Of a stretch of 64,000 nt of DNA, positions 1 through 8,753 are shown piece by piece (the first letter of the stretch is position 1; every line of letters starts with the position of its first letter). Position numbers and translations under genes: made by a program. The notes beneath the pieces were generated by a model. The model had not been told where the DNA came from, did not search any database, and saw nothing but the letters and a program-made list of their open reading frames with translations. The stretch is from Haloarcula laminariae (GTDB lineage: Archaea; Halobacteriota; Halobacteria; Halobacteriales; Haloarculaceae), in assembly GCF_025457605.1 (NCBI RefSeq), contig NZ_JAMZFY010000002.1, forward strand, positions 62,001-126,000. Reading direction: 5' to 3'.

Positions 1-630
1 CGCCCCATCCGGGACCCAGGTGTCGGCGTACACCCGCTCGCAGGGGGCGTCGACGAGCGAGGCGAGCATGTCGAGGTGATGGACGGCGCCGTCGAGGAGG
101 AGCATGTCCTCCATCTCGTGGACGTACGGCGAGTAGTGGCCCCGCTCGCGGACGTTCCCGGTAAAGCGGGCCGTCAGATAGTCCACGGGACTGGCCGCCT
201 CGACGGCCCGCCGGAACGTCGTCTTGTCCTGGTCGAACCGGTGGGTCATCGTCAGCCCCATCTTCGCGCCGGCTTGTTCGACCGCTCTGGCGATGCGTAC
301 GGAGCCCGCCAGAGTGTCGGCGATGGGCTTCTCCGAGAGGATGTCCAGGCCGTGGGCAAGCGCCGTCTCGACGACCGGTTCGTGGGCCGCCGGCGGCGTG
401 ACGACCGAACAGAAGTCGGCGTCGCGCTCGGTCAGCGCCGTATCGAGGTCGGTGTAACAGCGGTCCGGTGACAGTCCGAGTTCGGTCCGGGCCAGTTCGT
501 GTCGCCCCGGGTCGGTGTCGACCGCGGCGACGACCTCGAGTCGGCCCGCCTCGACGTTCGGGGGAATCGCCTCGGTGAGCCAGGTCCGCCCCTGCCCGCC
601 GAGCCCGACGTGAACCATCCGATAAGTCAT
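1..630 (-). CDS. Gfo/Idh/MocA family oxidoreductase, C-terminus cut by window edge
   Basis: This is an NAD(P)-dependent dehydrogenase of the Gfo/Idh/MocA family, usually acting on sugars, inositols or related polyols. Only the first 210 codons are visible; the gene runs off the left edge. The N-terminus shows the Rossmann GxGxxG motif (G9, G11, G14) and an acidic VDTD segment near residue 38. The family SEKP motif, with the substrate-site lysine, is near residues 99-102. The start is the ATG at 628-630, right before the Rossmann strand. The substrate cannot be told from this part. The next gene (rnz) is on the same strand, about 180 nt upstream, so shared transcription is uncertain. Confidence 0.85.
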   Translation of the reverse strand, partial: MTYRMVHVGLGGQGRTWLTEAIPPNVEAGRLEVVAAVDTDPGRHELARTELGLSPDRCYTDLDTALTERDADFCSVVTPPAAHEPVVETALAHGLDILSEKPIADTLAGSVRIARAVEQAGAKMGLTMTHRFDQDKTTFRRAVEAASPVDYLTARFTGNVRERGHYSPYVHEMEDMLLLDGAVHHLDMLASLVDAPCERVYADTWVPDGA

Positions 631-811
631 GCCTATCGATGCGTCCGGAAGCTTAAAGCTCGCACTATTGGCTTTTTGTCATGCATTACTGTTCCGGCAG
701 CGCGCGCTCTCTCGCCCGTTCGCGGCCGCGCTACTGGCGAGTGGCGGCGCCCATATCGCCGTTTCACTCCGAGGTCGCTCGGTCGCGCGCGACGGCTCGC
801 GGGTCGCCGCG

Positions 812-1729
812 CTACTCGGGGAACTGGACGTGGCGCTCCATTCCGTCCTCGGCGACGACGACCTCGCCGTCGAAGACCTCGCGCGCTTCGGCGCCGAGCT
901 TGTCGGCCTGGCCGGCGTAGCGCGTGGAGATGTGGGTCAGCGCGAGCGTCCGGACGCCGGCGTCGCGGGCCACTTCGGCGGCCTCCTTCGCGGTCGAGTG
1001 GGCCGTCGCCTCGGCGCGCTCTCTCCGGTCCTCGGCGAAGGTGGCGTCGTGGACGAGCAGGTCCGCGCCCTCGCTCTCCGCGACGACGTTGTTCGTCGGG
1101 AGGGTGTCGCCGGTGTAGACCATGGTGCGGCCGGGGCGGGGCGGCCCGACGACCTCCTCGGGTTCGACGGTCCGGCCGTCGTGTTCGATGGCCTCGCCGC
1201 GGTGGAGCTTCGAGTACTTCGGTCCCGGCGGGATGCCCAGTTCCTCCTCGGCCCTCTCCCGGTCGAACTCGCCCTTGCGGTCGTCCTCGGCGAGAACGTA
1301 GCCGACCGACGCACAGCGGTGCTCGGTCGCGATGGCCCGGACCTCGTACTCGGGCCGGTCCAGGACGGTGTCGCCGGCGGAGACCTCGTTGATACGGACC
1401 GGATAGGAGGGGGTCGTCCCGTTGGCCTCGATGAGCTGTTTGACGTTGCCCCGAGTGCCCGCCGGCGTGTGAATAGCCACGGGCCGCTCGCGGTCGTTGA
1501 AGTCGAACGTCTGTAGCAGGCCCGGAATCCCGAGGACGTGGTCGCCGTGCAGATGCGTCACGAACAGGTGGTCGACGGCGAACCCGGTCCCGTAGTGCAT
1601 CATCTGGCGCTGGGTGCCCTCGCCGCAGTCGAAGAGGAGGTAGTCGCCGTCGCGATTACAGAAGATACCGCTGGTGTTGCGCTGGGTCGTCGGGATGGCC
1701 CCGCTCGTCCCGAGAAACGTCACTCGCAT
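812..1729 (-). CDS. rnz: Ribonuclease Z (tRNA 3' endonuclease)
   Basis: RNase Z cuts the 3' trailer from tRNA precursors so that CCA can be added; this matters here because the tRNA at 17384 has no encoded CCA. The 305-residue protein has the normal length of the short archaeal form. It shows the zinc-binding metallo-beta-lactamase motif H59-x-H61-x-D63-H64 and a DATF segment. Further histidines lie in the AHST and LTHIS segments toward the C-terminus. A TATA-like element (gcctaaac, 1753-1760) lies about 27 nt before the ATG, which fits a leaderless transcript. The gene is divergent from the secreted repeat protein at 1898. Confidence 0.95.
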   Translation of the reverse strand: MRVTFLGTSGAIPTTQRNTSGIFCNRDGDYLLFDCGEGTQRQMMHYGTGFAVDHLFVTHLHGDHVLGIPGLLQTFDFNDRERPVAIHTPAGTRGNVKQLIEANGTTPSYPVRINEVSAGDTVLDRPEYEVRAIATEHRCASVGYVLAEDDRKGEFDRERAEEELGIPPGPKYSKLHRGEAIEHDGRTVEPEEVVGPPRPGRTMVYTGDTLPTNNVVAESEGADLLVHDATFAEDRRERAEATAHSTAKEAAEVARDAGVRTLALTHISTRYAGQADKLGAEAREVFDGEVVVAEDGMERHVQFPE

Positions 1730-1897
1730 ACTGTCCGTTGTCGGCCGCCGCCGCCTAAACGCGTGTCGAAAGTCGGCCGACCGCGCTCGGACGGTCGACG
1801 TTGGAGAGTGGTTACTCGTCGGTTGGCTACGGCTTCTGTTCTAAACGGTCGGCTTAGTTTATGAATCCGCCTTCTGTCCCCTCGTTTGCATTACAAG

Positions 1898-3067
1898 ATG
1901 AAACGGAACACGATACTCGCCGCCGTCGCCGTCGCGGTCGTGACAGCGGCCCTCACGGCACAGGCCGGCGCCGTAGCCGGTCCGGTAGCACAGCAGGAGA
2001 CGCCGACAGCAAACGAGACGCCGACCGACGGGGAGATGACTCCAACGGACGAGACGCCGACTGATGGAGAGATGACCCCGGCGGACGAGACGCCGACCGA
2101 CGGAGAGGTGACTCCGGAGAACGAGACGCCGACTGACGAGCCGACGACCCCGGAGAACGAGACGCCCACCGAGACGCCCGACGACGGTATCGGAATGGGC
2201 AACGAGACGAACGACACCGAGCAGCCGTCGCTGACCTTCGACGATCAGGAGACCAACGGGACGGCCGTCACCGTCACGAACGTGACGCTGAACCAGTCCG
2301 GCTACGTCGCCATCCACGACGGGAGCCTCGAAACGGGCCAGACCCTCGATAGCGTCATCGGCGTGTCGGATTACCTCCCTGCCGGGACCCACGACAACGT
2401 GACCGTCACGCTGTTTGACGTCCCCGGCGCGAACTACACGTCGGACGGCGTCCAGACGTCCGACGCGGTCGGCAACGAGTCGGCAAACGAGACGGAGCCG
2501 CAACTGCAAGGGACGCAGACGCTCACCGCGATGATCCACGTGGAGAGCACCCCGAGCGAGACGATGGACAACGGTACCCAGTCGACGGAAACGGAGACGA
2601 CCACCGAAACGCCGGCTTCGGGAACGGAGACACCCACTGAGACGCCGGCTTCGGGAACGGACACGCCGACCGAGACGCCGGAGTCCGACAACCAGACGAC
2701 GAGTACCGATAACGAGACGATGAGCACCGACAACCAGACGTTCGACTTCGTCGACACTGTCGGGCTGCTTGACCCGCCCGCGCTCGTCAACGACACGCCG
2801 GTCACGGACAACGCGACCGTCACTGTAAGCAACGAGACGGAGACCGGCAACGAGACGGAGACCGGCACCGAGACCGAAACAGAAACCGGCACTGAGACCG
2901 GTACCGAGACCGACACCGGGGACGGCCTGGGAACGCCGACCGAGACTGAAACCGGGGACGGTCTGGGAACGCCGACCGAGACTGAAACCGGGGACGGTCT
3001 GGGAACGCCGACCGAGACCGAACCGGCTCCAGCCGACAGCACGGAGACAGCAACCGACGGCCTGTGA
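1898..3067 (+). CDS. Secreted Thr/Glu/Pro-rich repeat protein with DUF7282-like domain
   Basis: A predicted exported surface protein. The ATG at 1898 gives a short basic start (MKRN), a hydrophobic Ala/Val stretch to about residue 25, and an AQAGA region that looks like a signal-peptidase site. Next come four to five copies of a 12-residue Thr/Pro/Glu repeat, then a compact domain at about residues 110-220. That domain has a VTVTNVTLNQSGYVAIHDG-type start and resembles haloarchaeal DUF7282. Two more Thr/Glu-rich stretches follow, the last with three copies of GDGLGTPTETET. Many N-x-T/S sites suggest S-layer-type N-glycosylation. I see no C-terminal membrane anchor. An in-frame TTG at 1886 lies about 28 nt after a TATA-like agtttatg and is the alternative start. 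Function unknown. Confidence 0.8.
   Translation: MKRNTILAAVAVAVVTAALTAQAGAVAGPVAQQETPTANETPTDGEMTPTDETPTDGEMTPADETPTDGEVTPENETPTDEPTTPENETPTETPDDGIGMGNETNDTEQPSLTFDDQETNGTAVTVTNVTLNQSGYVAIHDGSLETGQTLDSVIGVSDYLPAGTHDNVTVTLFDVPGANYTSDGVQTSDAVGNESANETEPQLQGTQTLTAMIHVESTPSETMDNGTQSTETETTTETPASGTETPTETPASGTDTPTETPESDNQTTSTDNETMSTDNQTFDFVDTVGLLDPPALVNDTPVTDNATVTVSNETETGNETETGTETETETGTETGTETDTGDGLGTPTETETGDGLGTPTETETGDGLGTPTETEPAPADSTETATDGL
2015..2158 (+). repeat. Tandem 36-nt repeats in coding sequence, N-terminal set
   Basis: About four imperfect 36-nt units encode ETPTDGEMTPTD-like 12-mers in the secreted repeat protein. The copies have diverged mainly in the last two residues (TD, AD, EN). Confidence 0.85.
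2918..3025 (+). repeat. Tandem 36-nt repeats in coding sequence, C-terminal set
   Basis: Three almost identical 36-nt units encode GDGLGTPTETET near the C-terminus of the same protein. Units 2 and 3 look identical and the first differs by a single base early in the unit, so the expansion is recent. The period matches that of the N-terminal repeats. Confidence 0.9.
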
Positions 3068-3200
3068 GCCGGTAATCGGACACCCCGTCCGTCGGTATCC
3101 GGTCCGAACCAATCGGCCCCATCCTATTCTCTTCGCGGTCGGTCCGCCAGCGGCCACGCGCTGACTGGCGCCGCGTACGACAACCCTGGTACACGTTCAC

Positions 3201-3208
3201 ATTTTTAA
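3201..3208 (+). promoter_or_regulatory. TATA-like element before trkA-type gene
   Basis: An A/T-rich box (atttttaa) lies about 27 nt before the ATG at 3232. It supports that start over the in-frame ATG at 3208, which would sit inside the promoter. Confidence 0.5.
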
Positions 3209-3231
3209 TGCTGGCTGTCGTAGCCGCTCCC

Positions 3232-3891
3232 ATGAAGTTCGTCATCGTCGGCTACGGTCGCGTCGGGACCCGGACGGCACACATTCTCCAGAGCGAGGGT
3301 CACGAGGTCGTTATCGTCGAGCGGTCCCGGGAGAAAGTCGACCGGGCGACAGCCGCCGGCTTCGAGGTAATCACCGGCGACGGGAGCGAGGAGTCGACGC
3401 TGGAGGCGGCGGGCATCGACGAGGCCGACGCCATCGGCGCGCTCACGGGCGACCTGAACACCAACTTCAGCGCCTGCATGATCGGCAAGGAACACGGCTG
3501 TCGCACCGTGTTGCGCATCGACGCCGACTACCGCGAGGAGATATACGACAAGTACGCCGCCGACGTCGACGATATCATCTACCCCGAGCGGCTCGGCGCC
3601 GCCGGCGCCAAGACCGCGCTGCTGGGCGGGGACTTCAACGTCCTCGCGGACCTGACCGAGCGGCTCTCTATCGCCTCCGTCGACGTTCCCGAGGGGTCGT
3701 CGGTCATCGGCAAGCGCGTCGTCGAGGTCTCCCTGCCCGGCGACGCCCACATCTACGCGCACGGCCGCGCCCACGAGTCGATGACGATTCCGCTGCCGCG
3801 GACCACCATCGAGGCCGGCGACAGTCTGGCCGTGATGACGAGCCACGACGGCATCGACGAGGTGCGGTCGGCGCTCAAGGCCGAAGCCTGA
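3232..3891 (+). CDS. TrkA-type potassium uptake regulator (RCK domain)
   Basis: A cytoplasmic nucleotide-binding regulator of Trk/Ktr potassium uptake; potassium is the main compatible ion in salt-in haloarchaea. The 219-residue protein starts directly in a Rossmann fold: GxGxxG at 7-12 (GYGRVG) and an acidic residue (E30) at the end of strand 2, as in NAD-binding TrkA_N domains. A TrkA_C-like domain fills roughly residues 140-215. No transporter subunit is adjacent, so it probably works with a Trk protein encoded elsewhere. Confidence 0.88.
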   Translation: MKFVIVGYGRVGTRTAHILQSEGHEVVIVERSREKVDRATAAGFEVITGDGSEESTLEAAGIDEADAIGALTGDLNTNFSACMIGKEHGCRTVLRIDADYREEIYDKYAADVDDIIYPERLGAAGAKTALLGGDFNVLADLTERLSIASVDVPEGSSVIGKRVVEVSLPGDAHIYAHGRAHESMTIPLPRTTIEAGDSLAVMTSHDGIDEVRSALKAEA

Positions 3892-4112
3892 CCCGACACC
3901 GACTCCGGCGGTGGGAGCGACTGCCGGGAGAGGCGTCTCAGAAGGGGTGGAAGTATCCGGGCGCGTGACAGGAGGATGGGACGTGCTACAGACGTAGCGA
4001 ACGTAGCTGCCAGTGCGCGCCCGTATCCGGGGCGAGGGAGCGATTCGACATAAACTCCCGTCAGACGGACGGCAGACGGCACGGCTTTTTGTCCGCGTTC
4101 CCTACGCCGGCC

Positions 4113-4217
4113 ATGGACTGGGCAGCCCTGTTCGAGCGCGCCAGCGACCACGAGACGACCGTCGAGACCGTCCGGGAGACGCTCGGGCGGCGGCGCGCGG
4201 AGGCCGAGGATGGGTGA
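4113..4217 (+). CDS. 34-residue micro-ORF upstream of PIN-like gene
   Basis: A short ORF with ATG at 4113 and TGA at 4215-4217. Its stop overlaps the start of the next gene (ATG at 4210) by 8 nt. A TATA-like gctttttg at 4084-4091 lies about 27 nt before the ATG, so this ORF, not the following gene, appears to be the first cistron. The product is charged and helical-looking (MDWAALFERASDHE..., ending in a basic-acidic tail). I do not recognise it. The arrangement resembles a small antitoxin or leader before a PIN toxin, but that is only inference. Confidence 0.5.
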   Translation: MDWAALFERASDHETTVETVRETLGRRRAEAEDG

Positions 4218-4680
4218 GAACACCCCCGCCCGCGTCGTCGCCGACGCCGACGTCCTCGCGGCGGACCTGCTGTGTGGCGGCGCGGCCCGGGCGGCCCTGG
4301 ACCACGTCCGGCGCCATTCCTGGGTCGCGCTCGTGGCCAGCGACGTCCTCCTCGACGACGCCGAAGCGGTCGTCGCCGAGCTGGCAGATTCGGACCTCGC
4401 GGCCGACTGGCGCGAGCGAATCGAACGCGAGCGCGAGCCGGTCGACCATCCCGAGGGGGACCATCCGGCGCTGGCCTCGGCCTACCGGGGCGAGGCCGGC
4501 CACGTGCTCAGCTACGACGAGGAGCTGCGGAGCGCGAAGACGGGGCTGGCGCTCAACGAGCACATGCAGGTCAGCGTTCGCACGCCCGACGCCTTCGCCG
4601 CCCTGTTCGACGCCGAAGCGCTGTACGAACTGGTCGAGGGGGGCGCGTATCCGGGGCCGGACCGGGACCCGCGGGCCTAG
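4210..4680 (+). CDS. PIN-like domain protein (DUF7384-like)
   Basis: A 156-residue protein that resembles a PIN-fold ribonuclease. An Asp-rich strand-turn at the N-terminus (D12-A-D14-V-L) matches the DTNVL start of PIN domains. D84 begins an HPALASA helix, and [10 protein letters not shown] (D103) resembles the vTxDkdL motif. I associate it with a haloarchaeal family named DUF7384, from memory. It is translationally coupled to the micro-ORF at 4113. Its stop overlaps the convergent MCP stop by 4 nt. Possible roles are a VapC-like toxin or an RNA-processing nuclease; neither is shown. Confidence 0.65.
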   Translation: MGENTPARVVADADVLAADLLCGGAARAALDHVRRHSWVALVASDVLLDDAEAVVAELADSDLAADWRERIEREREPVDHPEGDHPALASAYRGEAGHVLSYDEELRSAKTGLALNEHMQVSVRTPDAFAALFDAEALYELVEGGAYPGPDRDPRA

Positions 4681-6377
4681 TCGTCCGCGCTGGGCGCGAA
4701 CACTTCGGTGGTCTGGCCGGTGTCGGTGTGGGCCGCCGTCACGTCGAACTGCTGGAGCAGGTCCCGGAGGTCGTCGGTTCGCTCGGCCACCGACTGGACC
4801 TCGCCGGTCACCTCGGAGATGGTCGCGGTCTGTTCCTCCGTCGCGGCGGCGACGGACTCGGCCTCCCGTTTCGTCTGCTCGCTGACTTCCGCCACCTCGT
4901 CGACGGCGGCGACCACGTCCTGGGTCGTCTCGGCCTGTTCGGCCGTCGCGTCCGATATCTCCTGGATGGCGTCGTTGACCTCGCCGAGCACGTCGACGAT
5001 GTCCTCGAAGTCCCGCAGCGTCGCCTCGATGCTGTCGGTGCTGTCGGCCACGCGCTCGTTCGTCTCCTCGACGTCCGCGACCGTCGCGCCGGCGCTCTCC
5101 TGGACCGACTCGATACGCTCGGAGATTTCCCCGGCGGCGTCCCGGGTCTCCTCCGCGAGGGATTTGACCTCGTCGGCCACGACGGCGAAGCCGTCGCCGT
5201 CGGCGTCAGCGCGGGCGGCCTCGATTGAGGCGTTCAGCGCCAGCATGTTCGTCTGTTCGGCCACCTCGGTGATGAGGTCGACAACCTCGTCTATCTCGGC
5301 TATCTCGTCGACCAGCCCCTCGACGGCGTCGGCAATCTCGTCGATGCGGGTCGTCATCAGTTCCAGTTCGTCGATAGCCGCGGCGGCCTCGGCCCGCCCG
5401 TCACGGCCCCGTTCGGCGGCCCGCTCGGCGGTCTCGGCGGCGTCGGTGGCCGTCGCCGCAATCTCCTCGACGGTGGCCGACAGCGTGTTCATATCGCCCG
5501 CCACGGCGCCGTGGCGGTCGGCCTGCTGGCTCGCGTCCGCGGAGATGTCCTGGACCGAACGCGCTATCTCGTCGCTCGCGCGGTCGATTTCGGCGACGCT
5601 CTCGGTGACGCGGTCGCTGGACTCCGCCACGTCGTCCGCGAAGGTCGCCACCTCGCCGATGGTGTCCGACAGCGTCTCCAGCAGGTCGTTGTAGTCAGTG
5701 ACGACCTGCTGGAACTGGTCGTCGACGCCCTCGAACTCCGCGTCGATAGTCGCCGTGAGGTCCCCGCCTTTGGCCTGCTCGGCGGCGTCGCCGAAGGCCG
5801 TGACGAGCTCCGAGAGCGCCGCCGACCGCTCCTCTAAGTCGGCGGTCATCTCCTGCAGTTCCGTGGTGTAGGACTCCATGTTGGTCGCCATCCGGTCCAG
5901 CGACTCCCCGAAGGTGCCGGGCACGTCCTTGTCGAGCACCGGGTCGTCGAACTCCTGGGCGGCCAGGGCGTCGGCCTGTCGGGCCACCGTCGCGAGCGTG
6001 GTCTGCATCGCCCCGAAGGAGGCGAGCAGGCTCGCCACCTCGTCATCACGCTCGCTGTCGGGGATGTCGACGTCGACCTCCCCGGCCGCGATGCGGTCGG
6101 CCCGCTCCGAGAGGGTGACGATGGGGTCGACCATGTCCTCGCGCGTGATGAACACTGTATTGGCAAAGGCCACAGTCGCACCGGCCAACAACAACCCGAT
6201 GAGAGCGAACTTGGTGATACCGCTGAACAGGACGGCCACGACGGCGAGGCCGACGGAGGCGCCGAACTGGAGGCCGACAGCCGCCAGCACTTTCCGCTCG
6301 ATGGACCCCGAGACGTGGAGGAGGTCAAGCGACTGGCGTATCAGCCCCTTGTACTGTTCGACGACGGGTCGTGTCAT
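4677..6377 (-). CDS. Methyl-accepting chemotaxis protein without extracellular sensor domain (Htr type)
   Basis: A transducer that passes signals to the CheA/CheW kinase to control archaellum switching. The 566-residue protein has a short cytoplasmic start and two close membrane segments (about 33-52 and 56-74) with almost no external loop, followed by a HAMP domain (about 75-130). A long coiled-coil signalling domain follows, with the conserved hairpin tip ([17 protein letters not shown]) around residues 368-395. Since no periplasmic domain exists, it may sense membrane state, respond to cytoplasmic cues, or work with a partner protein; no sensory rhodopsin or binding protein is adjacent. 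Glu/Gln pairs that could be methylated flank the tip. Confidence 0.92.
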   Translation of the reverse strand: MTRPVVEQYKGLIRQSLDLLHVSGSIERKVLAAVGLQFGASVGLAVVAVLFSGITKFALIGLLLAGATVAFANTVFITREDMVDPIVTLSERADRIAAGEVDVDIPDSERDDEVASLLASFGAMQTTLATVARQADALAAQEFDDPVLDKDVPGTFGESLDRMATNMESYTTELQEMTADLEERSAALSELVTAFGDAAEQAKGGDLTATIDAEFEGVDDQFQQVVTDYNDLLETLSDTIGEVATFADDVAESSDRVTESVAEIDRASDEIARSVQDISADASQQADRHGAVAGDMNTLSATVEEIAATATDAAETAERAAERGRDGRAEAAAAIDELELMTTRIDEIADAVEGLVDEIAEIDEVVDLITEVAEQTNMLALNASIEAARADADGDGFAVVADEVKSLAEETRDAAGEISERIESVQESAGATVADVEETNERVADSTDSIEATLRDFEDIVDVLGEVNDAIQEISDATAEQAETTQDVVAAVDEVAEVSEQTKREAESVAAATEEQTATISEVTGEVQSVAERTDDLRDLLQQFDVTAAHTDTGQTTEVFAPSADD

Positions 6378-6498
6378 GCGCCCTAGTTCAACACCGCCCT
6401 ACTTCAACCACACCTGTGATTATCGCTATCTGAAAACAACTGGGACGTCCGTTCCGGCGTCCCGCCCGGTAGCTGGGCGTCGATATCAGCCCTGAGAG

Positions 6499-7269
6499 CT
6501 ACCGGTCGCTGTTGACCCACGCCGCGACGCGGCGGACGACGGGGCGGGGCGCGATTCGGCCCAGGAGGTCGACGGCCCGCATCGCCCGGCTCGGGACGAC
6601 GACCGTCTCGCCGGCCACCAGCCCCTCGTAGGCGGCTTCGGCGACGGCGTCCGGGGTCGTCGAGAGCACCGCCCCGACCGCCGAGTCGCCCATGCCGGCG
6701 CGGCCCTGAAACTCCGTGTCGACCGGGCCAGGACAGACCAGCGTCACGGCCACGTCGCCACGCAGCTCCTCGGCGATGGCTTCGGTGAAGCTGTTGACGT
6801 AGGCCTTGCTCGCGTAGTAGGTCGACAGGCCCGGTCCGGGCTGGAACCCGGCCACCGAGCCCACGTTCAGGACGCGCCCGCCCCCCGTGAGCTCGTCCAG
6901 GAACAGCCTGGTGAGCTCCACCGGCAGGACGACGTTGAGACGGAGCTGGGTCCGCTCGGCGTCGAGGTCGCTGTCGGCGAAGGGGCCGTACGTCCCGACG
7001 CCAACGTTGTTGACGAGGATATCGATGTCGAGCCCGCGCGCCGCGACCTCGTCGTAGAGGTCCATCGCCGCCGTCGCGGTATCCAGGTCCATGGCGATTG
7101 GAGTCGCTGTCACGCCACCGGTCTCTAGCTCGTCGGCGAGCGCCCGGAGCCGCTCCTCGCGACGGGCCACGAGCACCACGTCGTGACCGTGAGCCGCGAA
7201 CTCGCGGGCCAGCGCCGCGCCGATGCCAGCCGAGGCGCCCGTGACGAGCGCGGTCCCGGGCCGGCTCAT
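6499..7269 (-). CDS. Short-chain dehydrogenase/reductase (SDR) family oxidoreductase
   Basis: A 256-residue classical SDR, NAD(P)-dependent, substrate unknown. It shows GxxxGxG at 11-17 (GASAGIG), NNVG at 87-90, the catalytic Ser in GSVAG near 138 and the catalytic pair Y151-xxx-K155. The arginine-rich VVLVARREER after strand 2 favours NADP(H). The region upstream holds three copies of the palindrome GTTGCAAC and a partial duplication of the ITPase end. Confidence 0.9.
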   Translation of the reverse strand: MSRPGTALVTGASAGIGAALAREFAAHGHDVVLVARREERLRALADELETGGVTATPIAMDLDTATAAMDLYDEVAARGLDIDILVNNVGVGTYGPFADSDLDAERTQLRLNVVLPVELTRLFLDELTGGGRVLNVGSVAGFQPGPGLSTYYASKAYVNSFTEAIAEELRGDVAVTLVCPGPVDTEFQGRAGMGDSAVGAVLSTTPDAVAEAAYEGLVAGETVVVPSRAMRAVDLLGRIAPRPVVRRVAAWVNSDR

Positions 7270-7362
7270 CGCCCCGTCGCCCCCCGAACGCGTCGCCGGG
7301 GTTGCAACAGCGTCACGTCACGTCGCCGCCGTAACCGCCGACAGGCGTCTCCGGGAGCGTCG

Positions 7363-7506
7363 GCCTCGCTCATCGCTCGGCGTACCACTCACCGCGTGTT
7401 CGCGGTTCGGGTTGCAACGCTTTCGCTTCGCTCCGCCGTTGCAACTTCCGAAAGGCGCTGGCGCGCCTTTCGACGCATGCCTCGCTCATCGCTCGGCATG
7501 CCACTC
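7363..7506. repeat. 28-nt direct repeat, one copy inside the ITPase 3' end
   Basis: Copy 1 (7363-7390) and copy 2 (7479-7506) both read gcctcgctcatcgctcgg followed by a near-identical tail, with 2 mismatches in 28 nt. Copy 2 covers the last codons and stop of the ITPase gene. Copy 1 is a non-coding duplicate 116 nt further downstream. Confidence 0.8.
7449..7472 (-). terminator. Hairpin after the ITPase gene
   Basis: A perfect 10-bp inverted repeat (cgaaaggcgc / gcgcctttcg, 4-nt loop) begins about 14 nt after the ITPase stop. It could end transcription or protect the 3' end. Archaeal termination usually relies on T-tracts and none follows here, so the role is uncertain. Confidence 0.4.
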
Positions 7507-8136
7507 CGCGAACTGCGCCAGCGCCCGCCCGCGGTGGGAGACGGCGTTTTTCTCGTCGGTGCTCATCTCCGCGAACGTGGTGCCGTCGTGCTCGAAGATG
7601 GGGTCGTAGCCGAAGCCGCCCTCGCCTCGGGGGGCGACGATTTCCCCGGGCACCCGGCCCTCGAACAGCTTGACCGGCAGCGCGTCCTCGCCGCCCGCCA
7701 CCTGGTCGTCGGTCGTCGCGCCGCCGCGCTCGTCGGCGCCGAGGTCCTGGCCCCGCCGGCCCTCGCGGTCCACCGGCTCCGGGGTCGCCGCGAACGCCTC
7801 GCCGTCGCAGTAGGCGATGACGGTTTTGAACGCCGCGCCGTGGTCGTCCTCGGGCTCGGTCAGCCGCCAGACGCGCTCGATGCCGACCCTGTCCTCGACG
7901 TACGAGGAGTAGGGCCCCGGAAAGCCGTCGAAGGCGTCGATGAACAGGCCCGCGTCGTCGACGATGACCGGGCCGTCGGCCGCCCGGTAGGCCTCGCGGG
8001 CGCCGTGGGCCGCCACCGCGCCGAGGTCGTCGGCCTGTACCTCGGGGTAGTCGAAGTCGAACTGGACCACCTCGTCGTCCAGGTAGGCCGTCGCCTCCCG
8101 GACCTTCCCGGGGTTGGTCGTCACGAAGTTGAGCAT
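7486..8136 (-). CDS. rdgB: Non-canonical purine NTP pyrophosphatase (ITPase/Ham1/RdgB family)
   Basis: Hydrolyses ITP, XTP and dITP to monophosphates and keeps deaminated purines out of nucleic acids. The 216-residue protein starts with the family motif TTNPGKVREA. It carries DDAGLFIDAFDGFPGPYSS for metal and base binding and ends with GFGYDPIF and SHRGRAL. An extra acidic, low-complexity segment (about residues 122-158, rich in Asp/Glu/Arg/Gly) sits between the usual strands and makes it longer than typical archaeal forms of about 185-190 residues. This looks like a salt-adapted insertion. Confidence 0.93.
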   Translation of the reverse strand: MLNFVTTNPGKVREATAYLDDEVVQFDFDYPEVQADDLGAVAAHGAREAYRAADGPVIVDDAGLFIDAFDGFPGPYSSYVEDRVGIERVWRLTEPEDDHGAAFKTVIAYCDGEAFAATPEPVDREGRRGQDLGADERGGATTDDQVAGGEDALPVKLFEGRVPGEIVAPRGEGGFGYDPIFEHDGTTFAEMSTDEKNAVSHRGRALAQFAEWHAER

Positions 8137-8215
8137 ACCGCTACACGAGCGGGCAGCCCCAAAAGAGGCGTCGAAACCGCGCGCCCGGCTTCGGCTGTAC
8201 CGCCGACGGGGACCG

Positions 8216-8491
8216 TCAGTCGACGACGACTTCGACCGGCTCGTCGGCCTCCTCGCCCCCGAACTCCTCGCCCTCGCCCCGGCGCTCCTGATACAGCATC
8301 GCGCCGGCGACCCCCAGCACGATCCACGCGCGCCAGTTCGCCAGGTTCAGCGTGTAGCCGATGCCGAACGGCTTCTCGACCAGCATCCCGTCGCCGGGCT
8401 GCCAGTACGAGGAGACGAGCCGCTTCAGGCTGGGCCGTTCGAAGTTGTACGGGACGCCGAACAGTTCCCCTGACTGGGGTTTGTCTACCAT
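8216..8491 (-). CDS. DUF5808 domain protein, single membrane segment
   Basis: A 91-residue conserved haloarchaeal protein. It has the DUF5808 signature (SGELFGVPYNFERPSLKR, then SYWQPGDGMLVEKPFG) and a short hydrophobic helix (ANWRAWIVLGVAGAMLY) before an acidic tail. Similar segments occur in bacterial and archaeal membrane proteins of unknown function. A role near the membrane is inferred only from the helix. Confidence 0.8.
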   Translation of the reverse strand: MVDKPQSGELFGVPYNFERPSLKRLVSSYWQPGDGMLVEKPFGIGYTLNLANWRAWIVLGVAGAMLYQERRGEGEEFGGEEADEPVEVVVD

Positions 8492-8612
8492 ATCTGTCCG
8501 TACTCGCGGGTAGACTAAATTCCTTCCCCCCGACCTTTTTCATCGTCGGGTGTCCTCGGGCCGCTTCGCGTCCCTGCGGGCACCGCTCCTCGAAAAACGT
8601 CGACGAAAAAGG

Positions 8613-8641
8613 CGCGAATCGCCACACCGTGGCGATTCGCG
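8613..8641. repeat. Perfect 13-bp hairpin
   Basis: Arms of 13 bp (cgcgaatcgccac / gtggcgattcgcg) enclose a 3-nt loop (acc) in the gap between the DUF5808 and EamA genes. A second smaller hairpin (7-bp arms ccggcgg/ccgccgg, 8646-8666) follows at once. The pair could be a transcript end or a small mobile-repeat relic. Confidence 0.7.
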
Positions 8642-8753
8642 TGAACCGGCGGTCTGTGGCCGCCGGATGCTCCCTCACACGCTTGTTCGCTTCGCGCCGG
8701 CGGCACCCTGCCTTTCCCCGGGTCGGCCGCAATCACGGCCGGCCACCGCACCG

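Noticed and set aside
3208-3231. Upstream ATG start for the TrkA-type gene
   Set aside because: It lies inside the TATA region and adds residues before the Rossmann start.
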